DNA of 64,000 nucleotides from Mucilaginibacter endophyticus (GTDB lineage Bacteria; Bacteroidota; Bacteroidia; Sphingobacteriales; Sphingobacteriaceae), in contig NZ_QPCG01000001.1 in NCBI RefSeq assembly GCF_003351025.1, forward strand, positions 379,949 to 443,948. Reading direction: 5' to 3'. How positions within the stretch are numbered: the stretch's first letter is position 1; every line of letters starts with the position of its first letter. Below are positions 1-10,064 of this stretch, one piece after another. A program made the position numbers and the translations under genes. Below the pieces are notes generated by a model. That model was given only the letters and a program-made list of their open reading frames with translations. It made no database searches and was not told the DNA's origin.

Positions 1-1213
1 CCAAAGCTTTGGCTATTGATTTACCCAGCGATGTTTTACCAACTCCCGGAGGACCTACCAAGCAAAGGATAGGGGCTTTCATGTCATGCTTTAACTTAAG
101 CACGGCAAGGTATTCGATAATGCGCTGTTTTACTTTATCTAAGCCAAAGTGGTCTTTATCCAGGATCCTTTGCGCACGTTTAAGGTCAAAATTGTCTTTA
201 GTGAACTCGTTCCACGGCAAATCAAGTAATAGCTCAAGATAGTTGATCTGTACCGAGTAATCGGCTGCCGCCGGGTTAGTACGTGCCAATTTTTCAAGCT
301 CTTTATTAAAGTGATCTTTAACTTCTTTAGCCCATTTCTTTTTACTTGCACGCTGGCGCAGGCTCTCAATTTCCAGGTCGGGCGTGTTGCCACCCAATTC
401 TTCCTGGATGGTTTTAAGCTGCTGGTTCAGGAAGTAGTCCCTCTGCTGCTTATCCAGGTCAACGCGTACTTTGGTTTGGATCTGGTTTTTCAGTTCCAGC
501 ATCTGAAGGTCAAGTGTCAGGTGTTCCAGTACAAGGTTGGCACGTTCGCGCAGGTTGGCAATCTCAAGCAGGTGCTGCTTGGCGCTCATATCAGCATTCA
601 TGTTTGATGATATGAAGTTGATCAGGAACGATGTGCTTTCGATATTACGGATAGCGATACCCGCTTCACTCGGGATGTTTGGCGAAAGCTGGATGATGTT
701 CATGGCCATATCCTTAATGGATGATACCATGGCTTTAAACTCCTTATCTTCCTTGCCTTTTATTTCATGGAAGGGCTCAACTGTAGCTTTTATATAGGGT
801 TCGCTTTGTACTTCCTCTTTTAAATAAAAACGTTTTTTACCCTGGATGATAACGGTAGTGTTACCATCGGGCATCTGCAGCATTTTTATGATGAGTGCTA
901 TGGTGCCAACTTTATTAAGCTGGCTGAAGGTTGGATCTTCAATACCCACATCCTGTTGCGAAACCACCCCAATCATGCGGCTGCCTTTATTGGCATCGCG
1001 GATTAGTTTTATTGATTTATCCCTGCCAACCGTAATTGGGATAACAACACCCGGAAAAAGAACGGTATTGCGCAAGGGTAAAATAGGCATTACATCGGGA
1101 AGCTCCTCATTATTCATCTCCTCCTCATCTTCCGATGACATTAACGGGAAAAATTCTGAATCCTCATTTATAACCGGTAAAGCATTTTTAAAATCAAACG
1201 GATCGAAATTCAT
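1..1213 (-). CDS. lon: ATP-dependent protease Lon, N-terminal part (cut by window edge)
   Basis: Lon degrades misfolded and regulatory proteins in the cytoplasm, using ATP to unfold them. About 404 N-terminal residues are visible on the reverse strand. They begin MNFDPFDFKNALPVI and carry an acidic stretch (SSEDEEEMNNEELPD) typical of Bacteroidota Lon. The substrate-binding domain follows (LPLRNTVLFPGVVIPITVGR), then a coiled region with the Lon signature DYFLNQQLKTIQEELG. The AAA+ Walker A motif GPPGVGKTS lies within about 60 nt of the left edge. The rest of the ATPase and the Ser-Lys protease domain lie outside the window. The start is the ATG at 1213, with no competing upstream Met. Family assignment is secure; integrity of the C-terminus cannot be judged. 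Confidence 0.96.
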   Translation of the reverse strand, partial: MNFDPFDFKNALPVINEDSEFFPLMSSEDEEEMNNEELPDVMPILPLRNTVLFPGVVIPITVGRDKSIKLIRDANKGSRMIGVVSQQDVGIEDPTFSQLNKVGTIALIIKMLQMPDGNTTVIIQGKKRFYLKEEVQSEPYIKATVEPFHEIKGKEDKEFKAMVSSIKDMAMNIIQLSPNIPSEAGIAIRNIESTSFLINFISSNMNADMSAKQHLLEIANLRERANLVLEHLTLDLQMLELKNQIQTKVRVDLDKQQRDYFLNQQLKTIQEELGGNTPDLEIESLRQRASKKKWAKEVKDHFNKELEKLARTNPAAADYSVQINYLELLLDLPWNEFTKDNFDLKRAQRILDKDHFGLDKVKQRIIEYLAVLKLKHDMKAPILCLVGPPGVGKTSLGKSIAKAL

Positions 1214-1581
1214 TAATTATATTTTATAGAATAAAACGCCATGTTGTCAGCCTGCAAAACGACAATTACGCCAATTACAGGTTATTGCGCGATTATGAAT
1301 CGCACCTGTGTATGGTTCAAGAGCTGTGCCAAGTTACGCCGATTAATAGCAACAAATAAATCGTTGATTTAACGTACTGGTTATATGTTTGTTACAAATT
1401 TATGGCAAGTATTGTAAATAAATAAGATTTTATTGGTAAAGATGAAAAAAAGTCATAGTATCGCTGTTCACAATTTTATGCACATGTGAAATTTTTTTTC
1501 ACAAAACTGCCATATTGCATAATATTTTGATGTATTGATAGTTAATATAATACCATTTTTGTTTTACCAGTAATCCGTTTA
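1214..1581. other. Divergent intergenic region between lon and a TPR gene
   Basis: This 368-nt AT-rich region separates two divergent genes and must hold both promoters. No exact TAnnTTTG box was found close to either start. A small perfect hairpin, TGTGAAA-TTTTT-TTTCACA, lies at 1485-1503. It could be an operator or a weak terminator. No RNA gene or plausible small ORF was recognised. Confidence 0.4.
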
Positions 1582-2232
1582 ATGAAGTTATCAGTTATCC
1601 TGCCCCTTCTGATCATGTCTTCGCTTGAGTCGGCTATGGCACAAAACGCTTACGTTCGTCTTGGCCAGCAGGCACTTATGGATGGCGATTTCCGTTCGGC
1701 GGTATCGCACCTGGAAAAGGCATGCATAACTGATTCAACAAATGCCAATGCCATGTGGATGCTGGGGTATTCCTATTATCATAGCGATAACTATAAAAAA
1801 TCAATACTGGCGTACACCAAGGTAATTGCCGTAAAACCTGCCGATGCTACCGCGTATTATTACAGGGCCAGGGCAAAAAGCTATCTTGGCAGAGATAACC
1901 AGGCGTCGCCGGCTGATAAGGAATTATATTTGTTAGGAGCAATAGTTGACCTTACCAAAGCCATCTCCATCAACAACGATTTAAAAGACAATAAATACTA
2001 CCAGAACAGGGGTATAGCTTACCGTGAATACGGCGTATTTAAACTGCAATCGACTTCGCGTTTTTTTGATAAGGCGAGGGGTATAAACTCATTAAAGGCT
2101 TCCATTGCCGACCTGGAAAAAGTACTTGCCGATAACCCAAGCCGTATGGATATCGCGGCGTTGATTGATCAATCGAAAGAAAAACTTATCCAGGCTACTA
2201 CCGGTGGCAGTACATTGGTGAAACAGCACTAA
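1582..2232 (+). CDS. Exported tetratricopeptide-repeat protein
   Basis: This is a 216-residue protein with a signal peptide (MKLSVILPLLIMSSLESAMA, probable cleavage before Gln21) and three to four TPR units. Helical repeats are recognisable at YVRLGQQALMDGDFRSAVSH, NAMWMLGYSYYHSDNYKKS and ATAYYYRARAKSYLG, followed by a more diverged repeat near NRGIAYREYGVF. TPRs mediate protein-protein contacts, and here they would act in the periplasm. There is no enzymatic domain, so only the scaffold role can be inferred. The gene stands alone, divergent from lon and convergent with the lipoprotein gene at 2254. The fold is confident; the function is unknown. Confidence 0.8.
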   Translation: MKLSVILPLLIMSSLESAMAQNAYVRLGQQALMDGDFRSAVSHLEKACITDSTNANAMWMLGYSYYHSDNYKKSILAYTKVIAVKPADATAYYYRARAKSYLGRDNQASPADKELYLLGAIVDLTKAISINNDLKDNKYYQNRGIAYREYGVFKLQSTSRFFDKARGINSLKASIADLEKVLADNPSRMDIAALIDQSKEKLIQATTGGSTLVKQH

Positions 2233-2253
2233 AATTTTATAAAACTTTTCTAT

Positions 2254-2820
2254 TTACCTTTTTGGTAAAGTCCCCTGCACTTTATAGTCATTACGTCCCA
2301 TCAGTTTTACATGCTGTGTTTTCTGGATCATGTAAAGCGAGTCGGGAAAATAACTCAATTTTTCGTTGGTTTCGTACAACAGGTTTTTGGTGTGGTTGTA
2401 GATCAGGATCCATTCCACTTTATCGCCTGCTTTTTTGATGATAATGCGACGGGTTTTTAACTCGGGTGTACGGGCCCTGTAAACGATAGCGCTATCGCTG
2501 GTGCTAACTATATAACTATTTTTCCAGGCAGGTCGGTTAATGTCCGACTGGATAAATAAATTGAGCTCCTGGTTCCAGTTGCCAATGTGTACCGTTTTAG
2601 TTTCGGTAACGCCGTTGTGGGTAACCGTTTTAACAACAGCCGGGTTTAACTTAGTGAGCCGCGCAGAATCGCCCCTGAAAAATTCTTTCAGATCAAAATA
2701 AGTCAGTTTAGCGCCACTTTGCTTGTTATCGGGCCTGCACGAATATAAAGTTGCTATTAATAACAAAAAGCCGCCCATGAGGGCGGCTTTGCTTATGTTT
2801 TTTGGATTATACCAATACAT
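2254..2820 (-). CDS. Predicted lipoprotein of unknown function, coupled to gpmI
   Basis: This 188-residue protein has a lipoprotein signal: Lys-containing N-terminus, hydrophobic stretch MGGFLLLIATLYSC, lipobox Cys at about residue 28. The mature part is mixed alpha/beta with no motif I recognise. Its start codon overlaps the gpmI stop by 14 nt, so it is probably translationally coupled and co-transcribed with gpmI. An alternative start at Met15 (2778) would leave a signal peptide without a basic n-region, so the longer start is preferred. Small lipoproteins of this kind downstream of gpmI look lineage-specific. No function is claimed. Confidence 0.7.
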   Translation of the reverse strand: MYWYNPKNISKAALMGGFLLLIATLYSCRPDNKQSGAKLTYFDLKEFFRGDSARLTKLNPAVVKTVTHNGVTETKTVHIGNWNQELNLFIQSDINRPAWKNSYIVSTSDSAIVYRARTPELKTRRIIIKKAGDKVEWILIYNHTKNLLYETNEKLSYFPDSLYMIQKTQHVKLMGRNDYKVQGTLPKR

Positions 2821-4330
2821 TACCAGTCATTTCGGGAGGTATGGCAACACCTAATATGTTTAATATTGTTGGCGCCACATCGCCCAGTTTTCCGTCTTTT
2901 ACTTCTTTTACGTCTTTATCAATGACAATACAAGGTACCAGGTTGGTAGTGTGTGCCGTGTTTGGCGAACCGTCTTCGTTAATCATATAATCGGCATTAC
3001 CATGGTCGGCCAGGATAATGAACGAGTAGCCATTGGCTAAACCAGCTTCAACAACGGCTTTGGTGCAGCTATCGGCAGTTTCAGCAGCTTTAACTACCGC
3101 GCTGAATACACCTGTATGGCCAACCATATCTGTGTTGGCAAAGTTAAGGCAAACAAAATCAGGCCAGCCTGTTTCCAGTTCAGGGATGATAGCATCGCGG
3201 ATACCAGCAGCATTCATCTCAGGTTGCAGATCATAAGTAGCAACTTTTGGAGATGGCGCTAATAACCTTTTTTCGTTAGCGAATTCTTTTTCGCGACCAC
3301 CTGAAAAGAAGAACGTTACGTGTGGATATTTCTCGGTTTCTGCTATCCTGATCTGGCTTTTTCCGGCATTTTGCAGGATCTCGCCCAGCGTTTTAGTCAG
3401 ATCTTCTTTGTTGAAAACAACCTGAACATTTTTAAACGTTTCATCATATGGGGTCATGGTGATGTAACGGACAGACAGCGGGTGCATGTTGTACTCAGGG
3501 AACGATTTCTGGGTAAGCGCGATACTGATCTCGCGGCCCCTGTCGGTACGGAAATTGAAGCAGATCACTACGTCGCCATCTTTAATAACAGCTAATGGTT
3601 TTCCTTCTGCATCCGTAGCAACTATTGGTTTTACAAACTCGTCGGTAACATCTTCAAGGTATGAATGCTTAATGAGGTCGGTAACATTTTGAGTTGGCGT
3701 ACCAATGCCATTCACCATCAGGTCGTAAGCCAGTTTCACGCGTTCCCAGCGGTTATCACGATCCATGGCATAGTACCTGCCAATTGCAGAAGCAATTTTA
3801 GCACCTGTGCCTGCAATGTGCGCTTCAAGATCAGTAACAAAGCCAAGTCCCGATTTAGGATCGGTGTCGCGGCCATCCAAAAACGCGTGGATATATACGT
3901 TGTTAACATCCAGTTGTCTGGCTGCATCGCAAAGGCCTTTTACGTGCCTGATATGTGAGTGCACACCACCATCAGATACTAAGCCAATGAAGTGTACATC
4001 TTTATTATTTTGTTTAGCGTATTCAAAGGCATCTTTCAATACAGGGATGGTGGGCAGTTCATTATCATCAACTGCTTTATGAATACGGCCAAGTTCCTGG
4101 TAAACCACGCGACCAGCGCCAAGGTTCATGTGACCAACTTCAGAGTTGCCCATTTGCCCGGCAGGTAAACCTACCGCTGTTCCTGAAGCTTCAAGTTTTG
4201 AATTTGGATATTGTTCAATCAGGCTATCAAAAAAAGGAGTTTTAGCTGCTATTATAGCGTTTGATTGATCGTTGCGGCCGTAACCCCAGCCATCAAGTAT
4301 TATTAATGCGAGTTTTTTTTTGTTTTCCAC
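2807..4330 (-). CDS. gpmI: 2,3-bisphosphoglycerate-independent phosphoglycerate mutase
   Basis: GpmI interconverts 3- and 2-phosphoglycerate in glycolysis using two Mn ions and a phosphoserine intermediate. The 507-residue length is normal for the family. The metal-binding start LIILDGWGYG (Asp13) is present. The catalytic serine lies in QMGNSEVGHMNLGAG (Ser63). The substrate loop HIRHVKGLCDAA and the C-terminal metal site LADHGNADYM are also present. The only credible start is a GTG at 4330, since no ATG occurs near the conserved N-terminus. A reverse-strand -7 box (TATATTTG, 4342-4335) ends only 4 nt before that GTG, so the mRNA may be leaderless. A lipoprotein gene overlaps its 3' end. Confidence 0.96.
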   Translation of the reverse strand: MENKKKLALIILDGWGYGRNDQSNAIIAAKTPFFDSLIEQYPNSKLEASGTAVGLPAGQMGNSEVGHMNLGAGRVVYQELGRIHKAVDDNELPTIPVLKDAFEYAKQNNKDVHFIGLVSDGGVHSHIRHVKGLCDAARQLDVNNVYIHAFLDGRDTDPKSGLGFVTDLEAHIAGTGAKIASAIGRYYAMDRDNRWERVKLAYDLMVNGIGTPTQNVTDLIKHSYLEDVTDEFVKPIVATDAEGKPLAVIKDGDVVICFNFRTDRGREISIALTQKSFPEYNMHPLSVRYITMTPYDETFKNVQVVFNKEDLTKTLGEILQNAGKSQIRIAETEKYPHVTFFFSGGREKEFANEKRLLAPSPKVATYDLQPEMNAAGIRDAIIPELETGWPDFVCLNFANTDMVGHTGVFSAVVKAAETADSCTKAVVEAGLANGYSFIILADHGNADYMINEDGSPNTAHTTNLVPCIVIDKDVKEVKDGKLGDVAPTILNILGVAIPPEMTGNVLV

Positions 4331-4334
4331 AATG

Positions 4335-4342
4335 CAAATATA
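4335..4342 (-). promoter_or_regulatory. Bacteroidota -7 box of gpmI
   Basis: TATATTTG on the reverse strand matches TAnnTTTG exactly. It ends 4 nt before the GTG start of gpmI, placing the expected transcription start at or next to the start codon. No clear -33 TTTG was found at the usual 17-23 nt spacing. Confidence 0.55.
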
Positions 4343-4525
4343 AAGGCAACGGGGTACTTTATATATAATTTTTTAATTTAGGTTAGCGGTCTGAAATAAA
4401 AGTGCGACTTCCGTGTTAGTATGTAGTATACAAGGTTTTGAAATGCCATTTTATCTTACATGAAAAACAACTAAACAGTTAGTCGTCCTTTGTAACTTTA
4501 ACACCTATTAGTACGTTATTATAGT

Positions 4526-4924
4526 ATGAAATTGAAATACTTGCCATCGTTAGTTTTGTTGTTGCTGATCCCATATGCTTCGTCGTATGCCGATGTGATA
4601 GATAACGTGGCTAATCTTTTAAAAGCCGGTAATACCAAAGAGCTTTCCAGGCTGTTTGCCAGCAACGTGGAGATAACCATCATGGAAGATGAGAATGTTT
4701 ACTCTCAAACCCAGGCAGCGGTAATATTGGATAAGTTTTTCGCCAAGAATAAGCCCCAGGGCATCAAATTGCTGCATAAAGTAAACTCGGGCGGTAATTA
4801 CCATTTTGGCGTATATATTCTAAATACAGATAAAGGCGAGTTCCGCGTTGCAATAACCTTAAAAGACGCTGGCAAAAGCACCAATGTTGTCGAGTTGAAA
4901 ATTGAAGATGAAAAGGTGAAGTGA
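4526..4924 (+). CDS. DUF4783 family secreted protein
   Basis: This 132-residue protein has a signal peptide (MKLKYLPSLVLLLLIPYASSYA) and a single compact domain of the DUF4783 family. That family has an NTF2/lumazine-binding-like fold and is common in Bacteroidota. The pattern of helix (VIDNVANLLKAGNTKELSRL), strand (NVEITIM), helix (AAVILDKFFAKN) and curved sheet (GGNYHFGVYIL, EFRVAITL) fits this fold. The biochemical role is unknown, and no catalytic residues are evident. It stands just upstream of nadC, but a repeat tract separates them. A near-match to the -7 box (TAACTTTA, 4493-4500) lies 26 nt upstream of the start. Confidence 0.75.
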   Translation: MKLKYLPSLVLLLLIPYASSYADVIDNVANLLKAGNTKELSRLFASNVEITIMEDENVYSQTQAAVILDKFFAKNKPQGIKLLHKVNSGGNYHFGVYILNTDKGEFRVAITLKDAGKSTNVVELKIEDEKVK

Positions 4925-4928
4925 CACA

Positions 4929-5022
4929 GTTCATGGATCATAGTTAATGGTTCATGGCACCTGTTTGAGCCGAATAGTTTTCATAGTCAATGATTTGCCA
5001 TGAACAATGAACAATGAACCAT
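4929..5022. repeat. Inverted word-repeat tract (GTTCATGG type)
   Basis: The left arm (4929-4958) is made of degenerate copies of the word GTTCATGG. The right arm (4997-5022) carries the complementary word CCATGAAC/CAATGAAC. The two arms can pair into an imperfect hairpin between the DUF4783 gene and nadC. Tracts built from similar words occur at 32826-33352 and 38283-38410. Confidence 0.7.
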
Positions 5023-5064
5023 TATCTTTACCGTAATCAAACCCCCGCATTTGAAAATTGTTGT

Positions 5065-5072
5065 TACTTTTG
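5065..5072 (+). promoter_or_regulatory. Bacteroidota -7 box of nadC
   Basis: TACTTTTG matches TAnnTTTG exactly and lies 20 nt upstream of the TTG at 5093. It lies downstream of the alternative TTG at 5051, which argues against that upstream start. Confidence 0.55.
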
Positions 5073-5092
5073 ACACTATAAAAAGTACACAA

Positions 5093-5938
5093 TTGGATAA
5101 GGAACTAATACATCAGTTTATAAATAATGCTTTAAGTGAGGATGTTGGCGATGGCGACCATACTTCACTTTCAACTATCCCTGCCGATGCTACCGGCAAA
5201 GCAAAACTTTTAGTTAAGGACGAAGGAATACTGGCCGGTGTTGAGCTGGCTGCCGAAATATTTCATGTGGTTAATCCCAACCTTAAAATGAACGTGTTTT
5301 TACAGGACGGTGCTCCTGTAAAATATGGCGACGTGGCTTTTGAGGTTGAAGGCAGTTCGCGCAGCATTTTAACTGCCGAGCGTTTGGTACTGAATTGTAT
5401 GCAGCGCATGTCGGGAATTGCTACAAAAACCCGCCAGATTGTCGACCTGCTGAAAGGTACCAACACCAAAGTTTTAGATACCCGTAAAACTACTCCGGGA
5501 CTTCGCTACCTCGAAAAATGGGCAGTGCGCATAGGCGGCGGCGTAAACCACCGGTTTGGTTTGTATGATATGATCCTGATCAAGGATAACCACGTTGATT
5601 ACGCCGGCGGAATAAGACAAGCTATTGAAAGTGCTAACCAATACCTGGCTGATAACGGAAAAAAACTGGCAATAGAAATTGAGGTTCGCAACCTTGATGA
5701 GCTGGAGCAGGTTTTACAAACCGGTAATGTAAACCGCATTTTGATAGATAACTTCAATTTCGACAACCTGCGCCAAGCTGTAGCCATGAACAAAGGGCGT
5801 TTCATCACCGAAGCTTCGGGCGGAATTACCATTGATAACATCCGTGAGTATGCCGATTGTGGAGTTGATTATATTTCGGTAGGCGCGCTTACTCATTCTG
5901 TTAAAAGCCTTGACCTTAGTCTTAAAGCTGTAAAATAG
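5093..5938 (+). CDS. nadC: Quinolinate (nicotinate-nucleotide) phosphoribosyltransferase
   Basis: NadC converts quinolinate and PRPP to nicotinate mononucleotide, CO2 and PPi in de novo NAD synthesis. Family signatures are clear: EDVGDGDHTSLSTIP at the N-terminus, ERLVLNCMQRMSGIATKT, the phosphate-binding DTRKTTPGLRYLEKWAVRIGG, HRFGLYDMILIKDNH, and EASGGITIDNIREYA near the C-terminus. There is no ATG near the conserved N-terminus. I choose TTG at 5093 (281 residues, the usual family length) over TTG at 5051 (295 residues), because a -7 box at 5065-5072 lies between them. No nadA or nadB is visible nearby. Confidence 0.95.
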   Translation: MDKELIHQFINNALSEDVGDGDHTSLSTIPADATGKAKLLVKDEGILAGVELAAEIFHVVNPNLKMNVFLQDGAPVKYGDVAFEVEGSSRSILTAERLVLNCMQRMSGIATKTRQIVDLLKGTNTKVLDTRKTTPGLRYLEKWAVRIGGGVNHRFGLYDMILIKDNHVDYAGGIRQAIESANQYLADNGKKLAIEIEVRNLDELEQVLQTGNVNRILIDNFNFDNLRQAVAMNKGRFITEASGGITIDNIREYADCGVDYISVGALTHSVKSLDLSLKAVK

Positions 5939-6041
5939 GGGTAGTTAAACAACAGATAACATATTGTTAAACAAAGTTTAGTGGTAAAAGCGCCGAGATT
6001 AAAACGCTTTTACCGCTTCAATTTTGTAATATTGCAGGAGA

Positions 6042-6692
6042 ATGATAACCGTTTACTCTGTTACAGCACTCATAATGGCTTATCTGTGCGGCTCGATACC
6101 TACGGCTGTTTGGATAGGTATGGCCTTTTACAAAGTGGATGTACGTGAGTACGGAAGCGGTAATGCCGGTGCTACAAATACTTTTCGTGTTCTTGGTAAA
6201 AAGGCGGGCATCCCGGTGATGCTGCTTGATATATTTAAAGGCTGGGCAGCTACTAACTTCGCTTATTTTATTGGCGCGTCTGCTACAGGCGCCATCAATT
6301 CAACCGCATATACCAACTATGAGCTTGCTTTGGGTATAGCCGCGGTTATGGGCCACCTGTTCCCAATCTTTGCAGGTTTCAGGGGAGGTAAAGGTGTAGC
6401 AACCCTGTTTGGAATGATTTTGGCTATACATTTTCATGCCGCTTTATTATGCATAATTGTTTTTATAACGGTGTTATTGATCTCAAAGTACGTGTCGCTT
6501 AGCTCAATTGCAGCAGCCTTTACTTATCCTATTGGCGTTACATTTGTTTTCCCGACACCTATCCGGTCGATAGTGATTTATGGCATGTGCATTTGTGTAC
6601 TTGTGTTGGTAACGCACCAAAAAAACATTGAACGCTTAATAAGAGGCAAAGAATCAAAAGTCAATTTTTTTAAAAAGAAAGCAACTGCCTGA
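6042..6692 (+). CDS. plsY: Acyl-phosphate:glycerol-3-phosphate acyltransferase
   Basis: PlsY is an inner-membrane enzyme that acylates glycerol-3-phosphate from acyl phosphate, the first step of phospholipid synthesis. The 216-residue protein is almost entirely membrane helices. It contains the glycerol-3-phosphate/acyl-phosphate loops GSGNAGATNTFR and GHLFPIFAGFRGGKGVATLFG that define the family. The start ATG at 6042 has a good AGGAG upstream, unusual in this window, where most genes lack a clear Shine-Dalgarno. The M48 lipoprotein gene begins 5 nt after the plsY stop, so the two are likely co-transcribed. Confidence 0.96.
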   Translation: MITVYSVTALIMAYLCGSIPTAVWIGMAFYKVDVREYGSGNAGATNTFRVLGKKAGIPVMLLDIFKGWAATNFAYFIGASATGAINSTAYTNYELALGIAAVMGHLFPIFAGFRGGKGVATLFGMILAIHFHAALLCIIVFITVLLISKYVSLSSIAAAFTYPIGVTFVFPTPIRSIVIYGMCICVLVLVTHQKNIERLIRGKESKVNFFKKKATA

Positions 6693-6697
6693 TCATT

Positions 6698-7498
6698 ATG
6701 AAAAAATTTAAACCTGCATTAGTCCTGATAGCTATCATGGCTATCTTTTCGTGTTCAACCGTGCCGCTTACCGGCCGTAAACAATTAAGTCTTGTTGGTG
6801 ATGCCGAGGTAAACCAATCGGCGGCGGCAAGCTACAAACAACTCCTTACAGATCCTAAAACCAAAGTTGTTGCCAGTGGTAATGACGCGCAGCGCGTTAA
6901 GGTTATTGGTAACAGGCTGGCAGCCGCAATTGAAAAATATCTTAAAGAAAATGGCTACGGCGATCAGTATAGCTTTCAGTGGGAGTTTAACCTGATCCAG
7001 AGCAGCGAGGTTAACGCCTGGTGTATGCCTGGTGGCAAGGTTGCTGTTTACAGCGGCTTATTACCTGTTGCTAATACCGATGCGTACCTTGCAGTAGTTA
7101 TGGGCCATGAGATTGGTCACGCCATTGCGCGCCACTCGGCCGAGCGTATTTCTCAGGAAATGCTGGTGCAGGGTGGTGGACAATTGGTTGGCGCAGCAAC
7201 GAGCCAGCAATCACAAGCCACACAAACTGCAATCAGCACTTTATATGGTGTAGGTAGCCAGTTAAAGTTGTTGGCTTATTCCCGTAAACAGGAGTCAGAA
7301 GCCGATAGGTTAGGTTTAACCTTTATGGCTATGGCCGGTTATGATCCGCATAATGCCATCGCTTTTTGGCAACGTATGGCAGCCCAAAACAAAGGCGGCG
7401 CTCAACCCGAATTTTTGAGCACCCACCCGGCTGATGCTACCCGTATTGCCGATATCCAACGGCTTATACCGGAGGCTATGAAATATTATAAAAACTAA
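6698..7498 (+). CDS. M48-family metalloprotease lipoprotein
   Basis: This is a 266-residue envelope zinc protease related to BepA/LoiP. A lipoprotein signal ends at Cys19 (AIMAIFSC). The zinc site is GHEIGHAIARH (His137, Glu138, His141), with the third ligand in QESEADRLG near residue 205. The conserved M48C features WCMPGGKVAVYSGL and the C-terminal LSTHPADATRI are present. Such enzymes clear misfolded outer-membrane proteins in the periplasm. The substrate here is unknown. The gene follows plsY by 5 nt and ends at a strong terminator (7514-7548). Confidence 0.92.
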   Translation: MKKFKPALVLIAIMAIFSCSTVPLTGRKQLSLVGDAEVNQSAAASYKQLLTDPKTKVVASGNDAQRVKVIGNRLAAAIEKYLKENGYGDQYSFQWEFNLIQSSEVNAWCMPGGKVAVYSGLLPVANTDAYLAVVMGHEIGHAIARHSAERISQEMLVQGGGQLVGAATSQQSQATQTAISTLYGVGSQLKLLAYSRKQESEADRLGLTFMAMAGYDPHNAIAFWQRMAAQNKGGAQPEFLSTHPADATRIADIQRLIPEAMKYYKN

Positions 7499-7513
7499 TT
7501 ATCTCATTATAAT

Positions 7514-7548
7514 AAATCCCGCCCGGTAAAAGGCGGGATTTTTCTTTT
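7514..7548 (+). terminator. Rho-independent terminator after plsY-M48
   Basis: AAATCCCGCC (7514-7523), an 8-nt loop and GGCGGGATTT (7532-7541) form a perfect 10-bp stem, followed by the T-rich TTTCTTTTT. The T-tract runs right up to the start codon of the next gene at 7550. Confidence 0.85.
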
Positions 7549-7549
7549 T

Positions 7550-8281
7550 ATGGCTAAAGGCGAATTTTTAAAGGCTCAATGGAAAAACCTGGTGATGCTT
7601 AATTACGAGGTTGACGCCGCTATATTAAAACCTTACATACCTGCAGGTACCGTACTCGATCTTTGGGAAGGCAAAGCGCTGGTAAGCATGGTTGGCTTTA
7701 TGTTTTTGGATACACAAGTGATGGGCATTAAGTGGCCGTGGCACGTGAATTTTGAAGAGGTGAATCTGCGTTTTTATGTGCGATACTTCAACGGTAGCGA
7801 ATGGAAGCGTGGCGCTGTTTTTATCAGCGAAATTGTACCGAAACACATGATCGTGCTTATTGCTAATAATCTTTATAAAGAGCATTACCGCGCGTTGCCT
7901 ATGCGCAGCTCTGTTATTATAACCGAAGATCATCATACCGAATTTTTGTATGAATGGAAACTCAAGGGGCGCTGGAACAAGCTTGGCGCTACCGCGAGTA
8001 ATGAATTAGTTGATATTAAGCCGGGCAGTCCCGAGGAGTTTATTTTAGAGCATTACTGGGGATACAATGGGCTAAGCGCAACAAAAACCATGGAGTATCA
8101 GGTTGAACATATCTCCTGGCAAACCGGCCTGGTGCGGGGTTATGTTTTTGATGCCGATGTTGCAGCCTTGTATGGTAAGGAATTTAAACCATATCTTGAA
8201 AAAGAACCTGTTTCGGCTTTTTATGCGCTGGGCTCGGATATTGTTGTAAGGATGGGTGAGAAGATAGTGGTGGGGAAGTAA
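7550..8281 (+). CDS. DUF2071 (YqjF-like) protein
   Basis: This 243-residue cytoplasmic protein belongs to DUF2071/YqjF, related to the acetoacetate-decarboxylase-like fold. Typical features are the N-terminal FLKAQWKNLVMLNYEVD, LKPYIPAGTVLDLWEGKALVS, MVGFMFLDTQVMG, HVNFEEVNLRFYVR and RGAVFISEIVPKH. No enzymatic reaction is established for the family. The ATG at 7550 fits the family N-terminus exactly. It begins only 9 nt after the terminator stem of the upstream gene, so its own promoter must lie inside or before that hairpin, or it depends on read-through. Confidence 0.85.
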   Translation: MAKGEFLKAQWKNLVMLNYEVDAAILKPYIPAGTVLDLWEGKALVSMVGFMFLDTQVMGIKWPWHVNFEEVNLRFYVRYFNGSEWKRGAVFISEIVPKHMIVLIANNLYKEHYRALPMRSSVIITEDHHTEFLYEWKLKGRWNKLGATASNELVDIKPGSPEEFILEHYWGYNGLSATKTMEYQVEHISWQTGLVRGYVFDADVAALYGKEFKPYLEKEPVSAFYALGSDIVVRMGEKIVVGK

Positions 8282-8327
8282 GGAGGGCGTTGCTCTAATG
8301 CCTGATTAGACATTTTGCGGCTAAATG

Positions 8328-9863
<1,536 letters not shown>

Positions 9864-9881
9864 GCATACACTCTATAAAAG

Positions 9882-10033
9882 TTGTCATTTCGACAGAGCA
9901 GGAAGGACTAAGCGTTGGAGCGAAAGAGAAATCTTATGCGTCTGGCAAGATCATCATGCATGATTTATAACGAGGCGTATAAGATTTCTCCTCACGCTGT
10001 GCGCACTTCCCCCACTGGTTCGTCGAATGACAA
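9882..10033. repeat. Dispersed palindromic repeat, GTCATTTCGAC family
   Basis: The outer ends are TTGTCATTTCGAC (9882-9894) and GTCGAATGACAA (10022-10033). Inside them is a second inverted pair, GAGAAATCTTATGCG and GCGTATAAGATTTCTC. The same architecture recurs at 28089-28203, 47890-48031 and 54365-54505. It sits between the DUF3050 gene and the convergent aminotransferase. Confidence 0.8.
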
Positions 10034-10064
10034 TAGGTTTTATTGAATAAAACGCTGAAAATCT

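Noticed and set aside
1485-1503. Hairpin TGTGAAA-TTTTT-TTTCACA as a terminator
   Set aside because: The stem is only 7 bp and AT-rich, and it lies between divergent genes. It is noted in the intergenic entry but not called a terminator.
5051-5092. Longer nadC start at TTG 5051
   Set aside because: A -7 box at 5065-5072 lies inside the extension, and the added 14 residues do not fit the family N-terminus.
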